64,000 nucleotides of DNA from Cervus elaphus (GCF_910594005.1 NC_057847.1:20372001-20436000), one strand, 5' to 3'; numbered from the stretch's first letter, positions 1-12,115 are shown. The notes: a model not told the origin generated them from the sequence alone. Translations and numbers: made by a program.

Positions 1-1265
1 CTAGAGATAACTGTCCCATAACTGTTAACTGTCAATTATGGATATCATACATTTTAATTTCTCTATATCTTCACTGAAAACATCCTGATAAATCTAGATG
101 CAATTCATTTTTCATCATCTGGAAATGTTATTTTCCATATTTTTCTATTAAAAATTGAAAGTTTAACTGAAATTTCTAATAAATGAAATATTCCTTTCAT
201 TTTTATCAACAAGAACTGCTTGGTGTCCCACATTGTTTTTCAAAATTTTGCTTATCTTTTGTACATAGTTTGCTGGCTTTGTCTAAAGCACAGTGTCTTT
301 TATTGTATTGAGAAGACTCCATTTGAGATCTAATTAAGTGAACAATATATTAGTGTTGACTATCAGTGCAATTAGTTGTATAGAGGGCTCTAGAGCTTAT
401 TCATCTTGCTTGGTTGAATCTTTATGTCTATTGCTTAGGAACTCCCTATTCAATAACAATTGACGTCAAGTACCTGCAAGAATTCTAACTAAAATTGTGT
501 TGCTCAAATTCATATCCCCATATTTTCCTATCACATTCTTAAGATTATACATTTTATGTGTATTTTTCCTAAATACCTATTTAATATCCAAATTCTAACC
601 AAAGTTTCAGAATTTAATATGGTTATCATCTCAAAATGGCCTTATTTTTATAGTACTTTTATTCCATTAATTGAAGGTAACGCTCTATATTGTTTCTTAC
701 GATGGTGGTCAATCAAAATTATCTCAAATTTTTTAAATGTATCTAAAATGCTCTCCTAATCTACCCTTGTACTTCTCTAGAAGTTGGCAAACATGGAGAA
801 TATCTAACTGAGAAACTGTTCCAAGTCCAGGTTTCTCCAGAATAAATCTCTGTCCTCAATTTTCTGTTGCATTTTGGCCCAGAAGTCTTGAATTCTACTC
901 TCAACTTTACCAAAAAATAATAATCTAAGCCTTCCTTCTTTGGGCCTCAATTTTCTCATAGAAATGAGGAATTGAGTTAGACAACTTTAAGTTTCTTTCT
1001 AACTCTAAAATATAACCTTTGGTATAATAAACCAGTGCTAAGTATTTTTAATCAAATTATAGTAACTGACACATTATCAAAAGTGAGTCCTTAAGTAGTG
1101 TATTTAACAGCAAGGTCAATACCATGGACTCCTCCAGCTTCCATCTCTTCATCAGCATTGGAAAGCTTTGGAGTAGAAAGAAAGAGTACTTTAGGACTCT
1201 GAACAATTCAGTTTCCAGTAGTCAACTGCTTTTCCCATACACCTCCCATTATGTAACAACTTCTC
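1..1265. other. AT-rich unique stretch, no gene
   Basis: No coding frame above background is seen; the longest frame (67 codons at 556-759) has no recognisable domain. About 943-1015 there is a weak pattern (a 'cctcaattttctcat' block followed by 'tttctttctaactctaaaat') that resembles the core of MIR-type ancient SINEs, but it is too decayed to call firmly. Confidence 0.6.
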
Positions 1266-1275
1266 TGACCCTCAA

Positions 1276-1319
1276 AGGGCTTCCTTGGTGGCTCAGACAT
1301 TAAAGAATCTGAATTTCAA
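1276..1319 (+). repeat. 44-bp head-only Bov-tA SINE insertion
   Basis: The insert carries only the tRNA-derived head of Bov-tA (GGGCTTCCTTGGTGGCTCAG, then TAAAGAATCTG). It is bounded by the perfect 10-bp direct repeat TGACCCTCAA at 1266-1275 and 1320-1329, which I read as a target-site duplication. The rest of the SINE is absent. Confidence 0.75.
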
Positions 1320-1329
1320 TGACCCTCAA

Positions 1330-1945
1330 CTCAACATTAATACCTTTCCAATGTTCATATGAACACTACATCTTGAGTAAACATTTTGAACCAGAATCTC
1401 CCTAAGCAGGAGTCCTGTGATAACTGAATGTCATTAACCTTGCCCTCTCTCCCCCAAAATATTCCTCACAATGAAATATAATTTGAACTAGTCATTCTTA
1501 ACCTCATTACAGATTAAAATTAAATTCAGATTCAGTTATGAAAATATATTCATGCAGTTACTCTACTGTTTTGCTCTCAGTTTCTCTTGAAGATTAAATA
1601 AACCAATGACCAGGTGAAAAACATTACTAAATATTCTTTAAAAACCTTTATACAGAGATGGTCTTATATTAAGGGTCCTCTGAAAAAGGATTCATGCTGA
1701 TTCAGCATGGATGGGGATATATCCTTTCAGAATTCAGAATCAGGAAGTTTATTTCTCCTAAAGAATTTATGAATTCAGTTTTTGTTACATAGTTATGATT
1801 TGTATTTTATAATATTTTCCTCATAGTCAGTGCAGCCTAAAAGCTTAGATCATAATTTAAACCTCAAATTTAGTACTTTTAGACTAGTGGTATTAAACAG
1901 ATCTTATCTTAAAAGTTAAACAAAGAATAAAAATTTCTGGATCTA
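1330..1945. other. Unique stretch, no gene
   Basis: AT-rich sequence with no supported gene or transposon. It contains the 17-nt palindrome listed separately at 1693. Confidence 0.5.
1693..1709. promoter_or_regulatory. MARE-like palindrome
   Basis: CATGCTGATTCAGCATG is a perfect inverted repeat of 8-nt arms around one T. It contains two TGCTGA half-sites in the spacing of a MAF recognition element (usual form TGCTGA[C/G]TCAGCA), with T at the centre instead of C or G. Regulatory activity is inference; a chance palindrome is possible. Confidence 0.35.
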
Positions 1946-1949
1946 TACC

Positions 1950-2065
1950 AACAGCTTCTGAGTAAGTAGGTCTGGGATAAGGGCCTCAAGTCTGCCTATT
2001 TAATGAGTATCCAAAATAATTATGATGCAAATGGCTCACAGAACTCACATTGAGAAATATTAGCT
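1950..2065. repeat. MER5A-like hAT fragment
   Basis: The segment follows the MER5A layout in decayed form: 'tctgagtaagtaggtctggg', a 'tgcctatttaatgagtatcc' block and the end 'cacattgagaaatatta', which parallels the terminal 'cactttgagaaccactg' of the family. This is a non-autonomous DNA transposon of the old mammalian layer. Confidence 0.5.
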
Positions 2066-2245
2066 CAGATAGTTTTAAATTAAATAGTATCTTTTTGATA
2101 CTTCAAATGTATCTATTTTATAGCTGTAGATTTATTATGTAATTATTTTATTATAGATTATCTTAATTATTTTCTTGACTAAGCAGGATAAAAGTAATAA
2201 TTTGTCCATCTCTGCGTAAATACAAGCATATATAGATGGTAATTA

Positions 2246-2444
2246 GTGAGAGTGAAGTCGCTCAGTCATGTCTGACTCTGTGATCGCATGGCCTGCCAGT
2301 CTCCTCCATCCATGGGATTTTCCAGGCAAGAATACTGGAGCGGGTCTCCATTTCCTTCTCCAGGGGATCTTCCCCACCCAGGGATCAAGCCAGGTGTCCG
2401 CACTGCAGGCAGACTCTTTACCGTTTGAGCCACCAGTGAAGCTC
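2246..2444 (-). mobile_element. Bov-tA SINE, antisense
   Basis: Reads in reverse as a Bov-tA: 'gtgaagtcgctcagtcatg' (BovB-like tail), then 'gggattttccaggcaagaat', 'ccatttccttctccagggga', and the tRNA-derived head near 2430 ('gagccaccagtgaagc'). It is flanked by the perfect 12-bp duplication AGATGGTAATTA at 2234-2245 and 2445-2456. The open frame here is only the antisense SINE. Confidence 0.93.
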
Positions 2445-2539
2445 AGATGGTAATTAACTTGTAACCAACAGGGAAAGTATGGGCAAGCATCTTTGTATCC
2501 TAAGCAAGATAGGTCTGCTTAAACAAAATCATAAAGACA

Positions 2540-2915
2540 AAAGAAAAAAAAAGGAATGAATTTAATTGCATCCAAATTAAAGAAGTCTATTTGATGAAAG
2601 ATACCAGACTCAAAATTAATAGACAATTGACAGAATAGGAGAGCATATGTATTATTTCTGAAGCATCTAAAAATTATATGCTATTCAACCCAATACAAAT
2701 AAACATACTAAAATTTACCCAGAACCTTTACAAATCAACAGAGAAAAAGATAGCAATGCCAATCAAAAAATGGACAAAGAACATGAATAAGCAATGTAAA
2801 GAAAAAATATCAAAATGTAACAGCATTTAATGAGATGTATAGGTTCACTGGTTATCAGAAAAATGCAAATTAAAACAAAAATAAGATATCCCCTTACCTT
2901 CAATAAACTGGCAAA
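2540..2915 (+). repeat. Old L1 ORF2 3' fragment
   Basis: Decayed L1 ORF2 sequence: 'aaaaaatggacaaagaacat', then 'cagaaaaatgcaaattaaaa', the order seen in the C-terminal ORF2 region of mammalian L1. No open frame remains. Divergence suggests an L1M-age copy. Confidence 0.7.
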
Positions 2916-2919
2916 CATT

Positions 2920-3900
2920 AGGAAGCCAGGCACTGCCAAGAACTGGCAGGAATATGATAACTTAGGAATGCAGCTATTCTGAGAGCAACCAAGCTGTCAA
3001 GGCCTGACAGCCCTTTTCTTCCCAGAAGACTTTCCAGGTAGGAAATACACATCCATCATTACATTCACCAAACCACCTGGAACCCAAATTAAGTCATTGC
3101 TTTCTCTTTAAACCACTTACCGTTTGACTTGAAGGAAGACAGAAACGGTGCGAGAGAGTGAGAGTCACGGGACGCCAATATCCCTCTGAGAAGCCCATCT
3201 TCAAAACCAACACTTGACCCATTTGTAGCTTCCATGCCAGGGAAAGGTTACTATGAGTCACACAATCATTCTCATGCAGTCTCCTACCATCTCCTTTGAA
3301 AATCATGCATCAGGGACTCATGTCTCCAGGAATGCGGCACCTGTGGAATCAGTGATTCAATCAAATTTACCATGTTATTAAATAGGGCAAATGCTTATAT
3401 AAGTCCAATTGAATGAGCAGATATAACTAAGTAAAAAGATTCGTGCTGACTTCTAACTCAGAAGAAGAAAAGATTCATGCTACCAGAGTGGGTTAATTTT
3501 TGTATCACACCTGGCATCCTAATATTTTTAGAGTCCTTTCTAGTTCTAAAAGTATAAGATTCTAAGTAGACTAGACCCAATTACCTAAAACCTGCTCAAA
3601 TGTGACCATCGAGCTCAAGAGAAAGATAAGGAATGTGTTAATTTTTTTTATCATTATAGTTACTCTTCTGACAGTATGGTTTAAAAATAATTATACTTAA
3701 AATTTTGTTAACTGATTTTTAAATAAAACATGAATAACGCATACTAATTTCACTTATGGATTTACCCTTCAAATTGAGAGAAATGTTATATTTTGAGTTT
3801 TTATGTAAAACAGAACATTTTTCTCCAAAAAAATTAGATTCTTTTAATTTCAGAAAACTGGGTCAATTTCTTTATCTTACCAGTATACCCCTCGAGGCTC
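2920..3900. other. Unique stretch, no gene
   Basis: No supported gene. Open frames of 65-70 codons (3094-3306 minus, 3756-3953 plus) have no recognisable domain. Weak MIR-like block near 3525-3560 ('gagtcctttctagttctaaa'). Confidence 0.5.
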
Positions 3901-3905
3901 ATAGA

Positions 3906-4128
3906 GCAGTGTCTCAAAGTGTGGGCAAGAACACAGGTCTCAGAATCACCTGAGTTATATTTAAAATATGCAAATTCCTAAGCCCATCCCAGTTCTATGA
4001 AAGCAAAATGTCTGGGGACAGAACTCAGATTTAGCATTTTAAAAGCTCAGCAATATTCTTAACCAATAAACTCACAAGCTAACGTACTTAAACACTAAAA
4101 TTAAAATGGGAAAACCACTGTTTTGGAA
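3906..4128 (+). repeat. MER5A-like hAT element
   Basis: Begins 'cagtgtctcaaagtgtgggc' and proceeds through 'cagaatcacctgagttatat', 'tgcaaattcctaagcccatc', 'tctggggacagaactc' and ends near 'aaaccactgt', the order of MER5A including both short terminal inverted repeats (CAGTGTCTCAAAG versus a decayed complement). Confidence 0.7.
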
Positions 4129-4204
4129 TCTGCATTTGTGAAAAATTTATTTTTTCAATATGCATTAAATAGGACCTCTTCCCTATATAACATTTCTTCT
4201 ATAG

Positions 4205-4425
4205 GAAATCAGCTTGGCTTAATGATTAGGGCTATGCATTAGAACTCAACACATGTTTTATTCCCTCTGCCACCATTTCCCCCTCTGAACGCTATCAGTA
4301 AATTATTTAAATTCACTGTGATAAATAGGATATACAGTAATTCCTTTTCTCTGACTCAGAGGCATAGTGTGAGGTTAATTAAATAACAGCTGCAAAATAC
4401 TTTTGGCTCCATAGAAAAAGACATT
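4205..4425 (+). repeat. MIR SINE
   Basis: Core pattern of MIR: 'ccctctgccaccatttcccc', a 'tcagtaaattatttaaattc' block, 'tctctgactcagaggcatag', then 'tgtgaggttaattaaataac'. Decayed, from the ancestral mammalian layer. Confidence 0.6.
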
Positions 4426-4429
4426 ATAT

Positions 4430-7090
4430 AAGACATTATATTATATATGCAGAATTTTTTTTCTCTCTATGAAAATAGGGTTAATTGTTCTTGAGAACTC
4501 AGCCTGTGGTAAAGAAAACAACCATAACAAGGCTTTCACAAGTATTAAATTCACAAGGGCAAAATTTTGTGACAGTGGGTATCAGACCCAGTGAGTGCTA
4601 TGCTTCTGTTCTTTGCGCAAAGACCACTGCCACCTTGTGGAAAACAGTCATTGTCCGTACCTTGGGTTTCTATCTTACTTGTGTGACATGGTGACAAGAT
4701 AATTTGGGCTTTCTACTATCAAGCATTTGTGACATATATAGTCTTAGTCATCCTAAGGCCTGTTATCTGCGGAGGGCTATGTGAGACCACCCTGAAGGTC
4801 AGGTAGTGTTAATGGAAGAAAGAGCTTTATAAACAAGACATTTCCCTGGGGCTTTGAAACTATACCTATCCTTCAAATAGGGCTTGCCACATAAACTTGC
4901 TTTTGTGTTCCATTATTGTCTGGAATTAGAGCTAAAGATGAGAAAAAAAGTCATCACTGGTAATCATGAAATCCAATGATGATTGCTCTGGGAAAAATAT
5001 GTTGGACTGCAAATGTTGTTTGTATTCATTTGTCAAAAGAAGAAGAGGGATTGCTTACAGAAAATAAAGAAATAAGTTCATCAAACAGCCCTGAAGTCTA
5101 CCAAGTTTGATAAATAATAATTGTCATATTTTGACAAACATGATGAATTTTTAAATCCCATCCTACAAAAATAGGTTTTCATGGAAAGAACTTTCCTTTC
5201 TAGCTTTTCCTGTGTTTGTTGAAAGGCTTAGAAGTATACCTAGAGAAAGCACATTCAAATATCTTTTTTTATTCCAGAGAAAACTCTGCCTTAAGAAATA
5301 ATACTACATGGGGCGGGGGGAGGTATTTCTGGTCAGAAATGCTGCTTTTTACTTCTATAAGGCAGGAATTCCTTAAGAAATACACATTTTTATTTGCATT
5401 TTTAAATTTATGTGGCTGAGTCAGCCTTAGGCAAAAAATTAGTAGATGAAATTTGTCTTTCCCTACTTCAAAAGTCTTATTCCACTCCCACTTCAAATAT
5501 CTTCCCTCAGCTAGGCATTTTCTCCTCTCTGTTCTGAGGTCCTAACTTCTCCAGTCATCAGACAACTGAAATTTAAATAAATATACACTAAAATGTTAGA
5601 GGTGAAATAACTCACTCCACTGAGGAACAGGTACATCTTTGGAGAATTATGAATCACCACTTAATACAAAAGGTAGAATATAAAAACATAGATTTTAGGC
5701 AACTGGGCAGAGGAAAGAGTTTGGTGAAATTTTTTTTTTTCTAGAACCCAAGGTTTCATTATAACGGCAGCCATCTACTCAGCTTACTGATTTTTAAAAG
5801 GTAAAAAAATACTTGCACATGAGTAAAATCCTAAGTCTTTTAAATAAAGTGGAATCTTCTTATGCTGGTCTCAAATCTTATCTCAGTAGAGTTGTTTCAT
5901 CCAAAAGAAATAAAAGTCAGATGACCCAAAGTACCAAAGAATAATATATGAGTTTACTGAAATGTCTTGAAGAGGCTGCAAAAAGAGGGACCAGGAGTAT
6001 GACACATAATACCAAGTAGTGTTTTCAATAATCTTTTTTGGATAGATTTTTCTTTTAACTCTCATGAATTGAAGCAATCAATCCACTAAATTTTCCATCT
6101 TTGTGTTTCCAAAAGCATCCCCAGCCTTCTGTCCCATTATTGACCTCCAAGTGAAGCATTTTCTGACATGAGCAGAATTCTTTATGCTGCATTTCTACCT
6201 ACCGTCCTAATTTGGTATATCAGAAGCCCAAGAACTTGGCCATGACAAGAAAAATTCTGCTTAAAGAATAGAGAGGGGCTCAAAGACTATGAGCATGTAT
6301 CCTGCAATAATTTTTCTCCTTTAGTGAAGAGTAATATCACATTTACCAAAAAGAGGAAGAGTCTCTGTTTCAGCACCATTTTGTCCCAATCAGGGCTGGT
6401 TTGTATTCAGCCATCTGAAGGGCCCCAAGTGTACAAGTAACTGGTACCAGGAAGACATTATGCTCAGATCTAGGTGTGTGGTGATTTAATCAATCATTAG
6501 GAGCACCATTCCCCATACAGTTGGCCTGGTCAACTCCCGCTCACTCTTGGAGCTTTCTGTTAACTCACACTCTGAAGTGGGATCTCCAGCAGAGATTGCT
6601 GGTTATCCTCTCCTAAGGCCATGATTTGCTTGTTTCTAAAGCAATAAAACTCTCCATTTTTAGTTGAAGGCATGGCCACCCCCAAGAAAGAATACATTTC
6701 CACTTTTGACTTCCTTTTAAGTTACATATGAGCATAAAATTAATTTCTGGCTAGTGATAGGTGAGCTGAAAGGATATGTTCATCATCGGAGCTGTGCACT
6801 TAAGAGAATTCTCAGTGACTTCACCTCCTCCTCTTTCCCTTTCCTGATAGCCAGAGTAAGGATGTGAGTGGGGACCATAGTGGACCATGTGGATGAAGCA
6901 ACACATTGGAGCTGGCAAAGCAACCAGACAGAAGGAATCTAGAGCTTTGATATTATGGAACCACTATATCAGCCCTGCAATTCTGTTCCCAGAATGTCAG
7001 GTATGAGAAAAATTATTTCATTCATTTTGGGTGTCAGTATACAAACCCAGGAGCCCTTTGTGATTTCCCATAGTACCCTATAGGGGCTTC
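4430..7090. other. 2.6 kb without recognised genes or repeats
   Basis: Largely unique AT-rich DNA. Frames of 64-75 codons (for example 5269-5496 minus, 5216-5419 plus) overlap each other and have no domain I recognise. A CTCF-like motif at 4627 is listed separately. No splice-bounded open frame or promoter could be supported. Confidence 0.5.
4627..4640 (-). promoter_or_regulatory. CTCF-like motif
   Basis: The minus strand reads CCACAAGGTGGCAG, one mismatch (position 5) from the CTCF core CCASYAGRKGGCRS. It lies in unique sequence. Occupancy is not shown by sequence alone. Confidence 0.4.
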
Positions 7091-7099
7091 TCTTGACAC

Positions 7100-7270
7100 A
7101 CTTACTTCTCTGCTTTAAATAATTGTGATTTTCTTACCCACAGATTGTAACCCCTGTGCAGGCAGGATATCTTGCTAATACCTGTGTCTCAGTGTCAGAT
7201 ACACTGTATGTTTACAATAACTATTTGCTGGCTGGGTAAATGGATGGACGGATGGATGAATAAATGCATG
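7100..7270 (+). repeat. L2 LINE 3' end
   Basis: Shows the L2 3' terminal pattern: 'cttacccacagattgtaacc', 'gcaggatatcttgctaatac', then 'ataactatttgctggctggg' and a short GGAT/GAAT tandem tail (about 7240-7265), as in the 3' tail of L2. Confidence 0.6.
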
Positions 7271-7589
7271 AAATAGACAACTAATAATGTGATCAGCTTG
7301 AATTCACTCAGATTCAGTTATTTTTGCCTGATAATTTAGTGGACTTTTCCAACTTGGGATTTGGGACATAAATTGAAATTGTAACAGAAAAGAAATAATA
7401 TACTTTGAGAGAAAAAAATATATATAAAGGGTAAAATACGTGGGAATTTTCTAAAATGATCCATGTATGCATGTACATAATTAATGAAAACATTTCTCAC
7501 ATGATATTCTCTTTTAATCAACAATCTCTCTTCATACAAAGTCCTAGTACTAGTACTAGTTCTGTTTTTATCTTTCTTACTTTTATCAA

Positions 7590-8068
7590 AAAACAAAGAG
7601 ATCACTTTGCTGACAAAGGTTCATATTGTCAAAGCTATGGTCTTGCCATAGTCATGTATGAATATGAGAGCTGAACCATAAAGAAGGCTGAGAACCAAAG
7701 AATTGATGATTTTGAATTGTGGTGTTAGAGAAGACCCTTAGAGTCCCTTGAACTCCAAGAAAATCAAATCAGTCAATCCTAAAGGAAATCTACCCTGAAT
7801 ATTCATTGGAAGGACTGAGGCTAACGCTGAGGCTCAAATACTTTGGCCACCTGATGGGAACAGCCCACTCATTGGAAAAGACCCTGATCCCGGGAAAGAC
7901 TGAAGGTCAAAGAACAGAGCAGCAGAGGAGGAGATGGTTGGATACCATCACCGACTCAATGGGCATGAACTTGGGCAAACTCTGGGAGATAGCGGGGGAC
8001 AGGGCAGCCTGGCATACTGCAGTCCATAGGGCTGCCAAGAGTTAGACACAAGTTAGCAACTGAACAAC
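7590..8068 (+). mobile_element. BovB LINE, 3' end, 5'-truncated
   Basis: About 480 bp of BovB ending in its usual 3' tail ('gagttagacacaagttagca'). The translated remnant shows ORF2 C-terminal blocks in order: a VMYEYES piece near 7650, then EGLRLTLRLKYFGHLMGTAH and the 'RRRWLDTITDSMGMN' region (7806-8045, 79 open codons). A short direct repeat TTTATCAA at 7582-7589 and 8069-8076 probably marks the target duplication. No polyA tail, as is normal for BovB. Confidence 0.9.
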
Positions 8069-8079
8069 TTTATCAAGGC

Positions 8080-9300
8080 GGTCTTCTACTGAGAGAGGTG
8101 AAAACTCTAAATAAAACAAGCTGTCAATTTTCCTGGATTCTATCTGTACTTACATACAGTTTCTAGTGAACAAGGCCTCAACTGTTGCTAATACTACCTT
8201 GTTATCATTCATCTGTCTCCATATTCATGCATTATTCTTCACTGTTGTACGAGAGAAACTTTCTGACCAGTCACAAAAAACAAACTCTGCATTTATATGT
8301 TATAATTTGCACTTGGTACAGAGTATCCAACCGGGCTGAGAGGACTGTTTGACCCATTCTTTACTCCCTCTAGGTCTCTTCAGTTGCTCTCTGCAGACAC
8401 TTCTACCGATTGAACTTTAAATTGATCCAAGAAGTAGCTCTCCCGTCTCAAGAGGGCATTTGTCTCCATGGCATGACTGGCCATATTTTCCTGAACTTTG
8501 GGACCGCCAGTAGCCATATCACCCACTCCAGTCTCACAGTGTGCTGGTCTGTCCTTGCATTTGAGTTGGTTTTTTCCCTTTGGAGGGGGTTTCTTGGCCT
8601 TCTGTTTCCACAGATCTCTCTGTTTCTGCTCTTTTCAGCAAGTTGGATGTTATTTAGCCTGCCTGAAGAATCTAGGTATAAAGCATAGCAGTCAAGGGAA
8701 GTACCTCTGAAAGTATTTCTTCGACTCCCTATCTTCCTAGTTTCCACCCTTCCCAAGATACACACTCAAGTATTCACACATACACACAAACACACACACA
8801 CATCCTCTATTCATCACCTTTTCCTGTCCTCCTTTCAAAACTGTTTCTTCCACAACTACTATGGGACAAAGTCAAATGCTCCTGCTTATTTTGCTAAAGA
8901 TGCAGCTGGTATTCAAACTGCTGCTGTACTTGCAGAAAAATTATTTTCAATATTTGTTTTTCTTTTAAATCTTTCACAATCCGTTTTATGTGGTTTACTC
9001 TAATGACTAAACAAGACATAAAACATGATCTTGTCCTTCAGAGGTTTTATTCTAAGAGCAACAAAATAAAAAAGTCCTATGTCCATGTAGTTTCTTTTTT
9101 TAATGGTATGCTATTTCTCTGTCTACAACATGACATAATATTGCGCTATGCATTTTAACTTTTTTCACTCAACTGTCTTGGGAGCTTGAAGTCAAAGCCC
9201 TGGCAATGTTGAGTAAAAGGGAATCAGAATAAGTTATTTTGCTTTCTATCTTAAAAAGATAATCCATTTCAGATTTGACTTCTTTTATGTACAAATTCAC
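8080..9300. other. Unique stretch, no supported gene
   Basis: Three overlapping frames between 8410 and 8765 (92 and 70 codons plus, 105 minus) were examined; none has a recognisable domain, so no gene is called. Contains a CA microsatellite. Confidence 0.5.
8775..8802. repeat. (CA)n microsatellite
   Basis: Imperfect CA dinucleotide tract, interrupted by T and AA; about 13 units. Confidence 0.85.
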
Positions 9301-9312
9301 AACTCTCTGCAG

Positions 9313-9575
9313 CTGCTGCTGCTGCTAAGTCACTTCAGTCGTGTCTATGCGACCTCACAGACGGCAGCCCACCAGGCTCCCCAGTCCCTGGGATTCTCCA
9401 GGCAAGAACACTGGAGTGGGTTGCCATTTCCTTCTCCAATGCATGAGAGTGAAAAGTGAAAGTGAAGTCACTCAGTCGTGTCTTAGCGACCCCATGGATT
9501 GCAGCCCACCAGGCTCCTCCGTTGATGGGATTTTCCAGGCAAGAGTGCTGGCGTGGGCTGCCATTGTCTTCTCCG
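9313..9575 (-). mobile_element. BOV-A2 SINE (dimeric), antisense
   Basis: Two Bov-A units in tandem on the minus strand: the first around 9335-9440 and the second around 9460-9570, each with 'aagtcactcagtcgtgtc'-type start and 'ttccaggcaagagtgctgg' block. An AGC/CTG triplet tract (9310-9326) lies at the tail as in typical BOV-A2. A 9-bp repeat TCTCTGCAG at 9304-9312 and 9576-9584 is the likely target duplication. Confidence 0.92.
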
Positions 9576-9589
9576 TCTCTGCAGCTAGG

Positions 9590-11540
9590 CAGTGCTTATT
9601 TTACCATCTGATGAATTGCTTTGAATTTTTGCATTAGTGCCAGTAGAGTTTAATTATGTGCCTATAATGCACTGGATCAGTTATTAAAATACCTTGTACC
9701 CAACCTAGAGAAACACTATGAAAACCATACACAAAAATGTACTCATTCTTTTTCTTTAGCTACTTCACATATTATCAGCACCAAATTCTGCTAACTCAGC
9801 ATTTTTATTACCTTTTATATAGTAATTTGTTCAAGCTTACAGCTTCTTGTTCCATTGTCTATTACCTTAGTTCAAATACTATCGTTTACTAGACTTTACT
9901 CGATATAATCCTCTCAATTTTCCCTACTGAATTTTAGGTCTCATTTCTCAAATATCCTCTAAACCTCATTTCATGTGATAGTGCCCATACATTTCAAATT
10001 GATAGGTTTCAGTCTAGGAAAATAAATGGCAGGAGGTTGAAACATGACTTGAAAAACTGTATTTGCCAAAACCATTTATCAGAATCCTTGAAAAATAAAC
10101 CACAGGTTTCATCATTTTAAATTTTCTTTACGATGAACTCAAGGTAAATCTCTCAGATACATGTGCTATGATACAGCATCTTCTCAGGGTTGGAATCATT
10201 AAATTATTTCTGTTTAATAAATGTGTATGCTAAGTGTCTCCAGCATGTTTTTTAAAGGCAAATATAAATGATGCAAGCTCTCTGACATTAAAACGCTTAG
10301 GCACAGGACAAAGGCACATGTATAAATAACTGCTCTCTGTATTCTGATTAGGTGAGTCAAAGTGCTGTTACTTTCAGTCTTTCTGAAAGCTCTTTAATGT
10401 CAGTGAAGGAAAAAAATCAGCCCATATCATGGGTACTTTGAGTTACAAGCCAGAGGGGGCAAATTTGAGTGTAGAGAAACAGGTTAAAAATGGTGGAATG
10501 GAAGTTGTGAAAGAATATTTGAAAAATGATGAAATAGTTGATTTTAACCTGCTTTGAACATATCTATTTTAATGCCAAAATTAAATTATGTAGTTTAATT
10601 ATTTCAGATATATTTCCATCTCAAAATTGAAACAAATGAAGTGGAAACGATGGGGGAAGGGTAATGCTTTTCTTCCTAAATTGTGTACTTTTTTAAGCAG
10701 CAGGCCTCTCGCAGATGTGAAAAGGGAGTAGAGACCAGGAGCTCTAGAGAGACACCCAACAGGCTGACTGTATGATGGGATGATCAGATTGAGGGCCAGA
10801 CTGAGACCAACCACTTGAATAATTGATAAGAATATCGAGTGAGTTAAGCAGTGGTTCAGAAGACACATGACACGGAGTGAGAAAGACAAGTTCTGAATGA
10901 TAAATCCGCCTCATTGGTTTCTCACCACAGTTACCTGTCATTTTCATTTAGAATTTTTAGAAAGCTTTAAATCAGTAGGTTAAATTAGAGATATTTTCTT
11001 CTTTGATTATCACTCTCATAGCCCCAGATATATGCTGATTGATGCTGAACATTTGTCCTACTGAGAATAAAGCTCAGTAAAATCACAAGGGAATTTCAAA
11101 GTTTCCTCGTAGGCGGTACATTCTGAGAACTAAAAGGGAAATTCCATTTTGTTATTTAATACATTCATTTACTCATCAGTAAGTATTTAATATGTAATTG
11201 TTAGTCCTTTAACATAAAAATTATATTTATTTCTTGTTTAGCTAAATCATAATGTTTGCTTTGGTATCATCATTGGTTACAGTAAAAATGAGATTATAAC
11301 ATCTAATAGACCTTTCTGAGTCAAGGGTGCATGTATGGTTTTTAATTGTTTTGGAGAAGGAAGTCTATTTTGGATCCTCTGTACTTCCTTTTTTCAGGAG
11401 TCTTCAGAGAACTCTGAAAACATATATGGAATCTGTACTGATTCTTCCCTTTAGTTGAATTTACGTAAGTGTAATTTCCAGCCTCCTACAAAATTCTTTT
11501 ACTTTAAGATAAATATGCCTTTTAAAAATTCATTTAGCAT
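9590..11540. other. 2 kb without recognised genes
   Basis: AT-rich unique sequence. The 96-codon minus frame at 10599-10889 and the 67-codon frame at 10744-10947 have no recognisable domain. No repeat family recognised with confidence. Confidence 0.5.
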
Positions 11541-11544
11541 AGGA

Positions 11545-11830
11545 GACAAATTTATGGTTACTAAAGGGGAAAGGGGGGGATGGTGAATTTGAGGATTAAG
11601 AGACACACAGTACTGTAGATAAAATAGATAAACAACAAGAACCTACTGTATAGCACAGGAGACTATATTCAACATCTTATAATAATGTATAAAGGAAAAG
11701 AATCTAAAAAAGAATACATTTGTATGTATTAATGTGTCACTGAATCACTTTGCTGTATAACTGAAACACTATAAATCAGCTATACTAAAAAATATATTTA
11801 AAAAATAAATAAATATAAATATTTTTAAAT
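11545..11830 (+). repeat. L1 3'UTR / 3' end
   Basis: Contains the conserved L1 3'UTR run: 'cctactgtatagcacaggag', 'tatattcaacatcttataat', 'gaatcactttgctgtataac', 'aacactataaatcagctata', and an A/T-rich tail (11790-11845). Moderately diverged artiodactyl or older L1. Confidence 0.85.
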
Positions 11831-11845
11831 AAAAAAATATTTTAA

Positions 11846-12103
11846 AAATTTGTTTGGCAGCTGATCCCATGCACCTTAGCAGTAGTATTCCAAGGGCAGA
11901 GGTGTCCTACTGAAGTCTTGCCAAAAAGTACACACATTCAATAAGCATTTACTGGGCACCTTCTCTGTACCCAGAAATGGCTAGACAACAGGTATATAAA
12001 TATGACACCAATTAGCCTGTTCCTGTGAAGAACATGCTTTTATCATAATTTTTATATATTGCATATCCATACACATATTCAATTATTCATTTAAGAGGTA
12101 CCT
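11846..12103. other. Short unique stretch with an old repeat trace
   Basis: About 11930-12005 reads 'cattcaataagcatttactg' then 'ctctgtacccagaaatggct', a pattern common in ancient mammalian interspersed repeats; family not assigned. Confidence 0.4.
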
Positions 12104-12115
12104 AATGATATAGTA

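Noticed and set aside
8410..8765. Three overlapping frames of 70-105 codons
   Set aside because: Different frames and strands over the same bases, no domain, no flanking splice or promoter signals I could defend.
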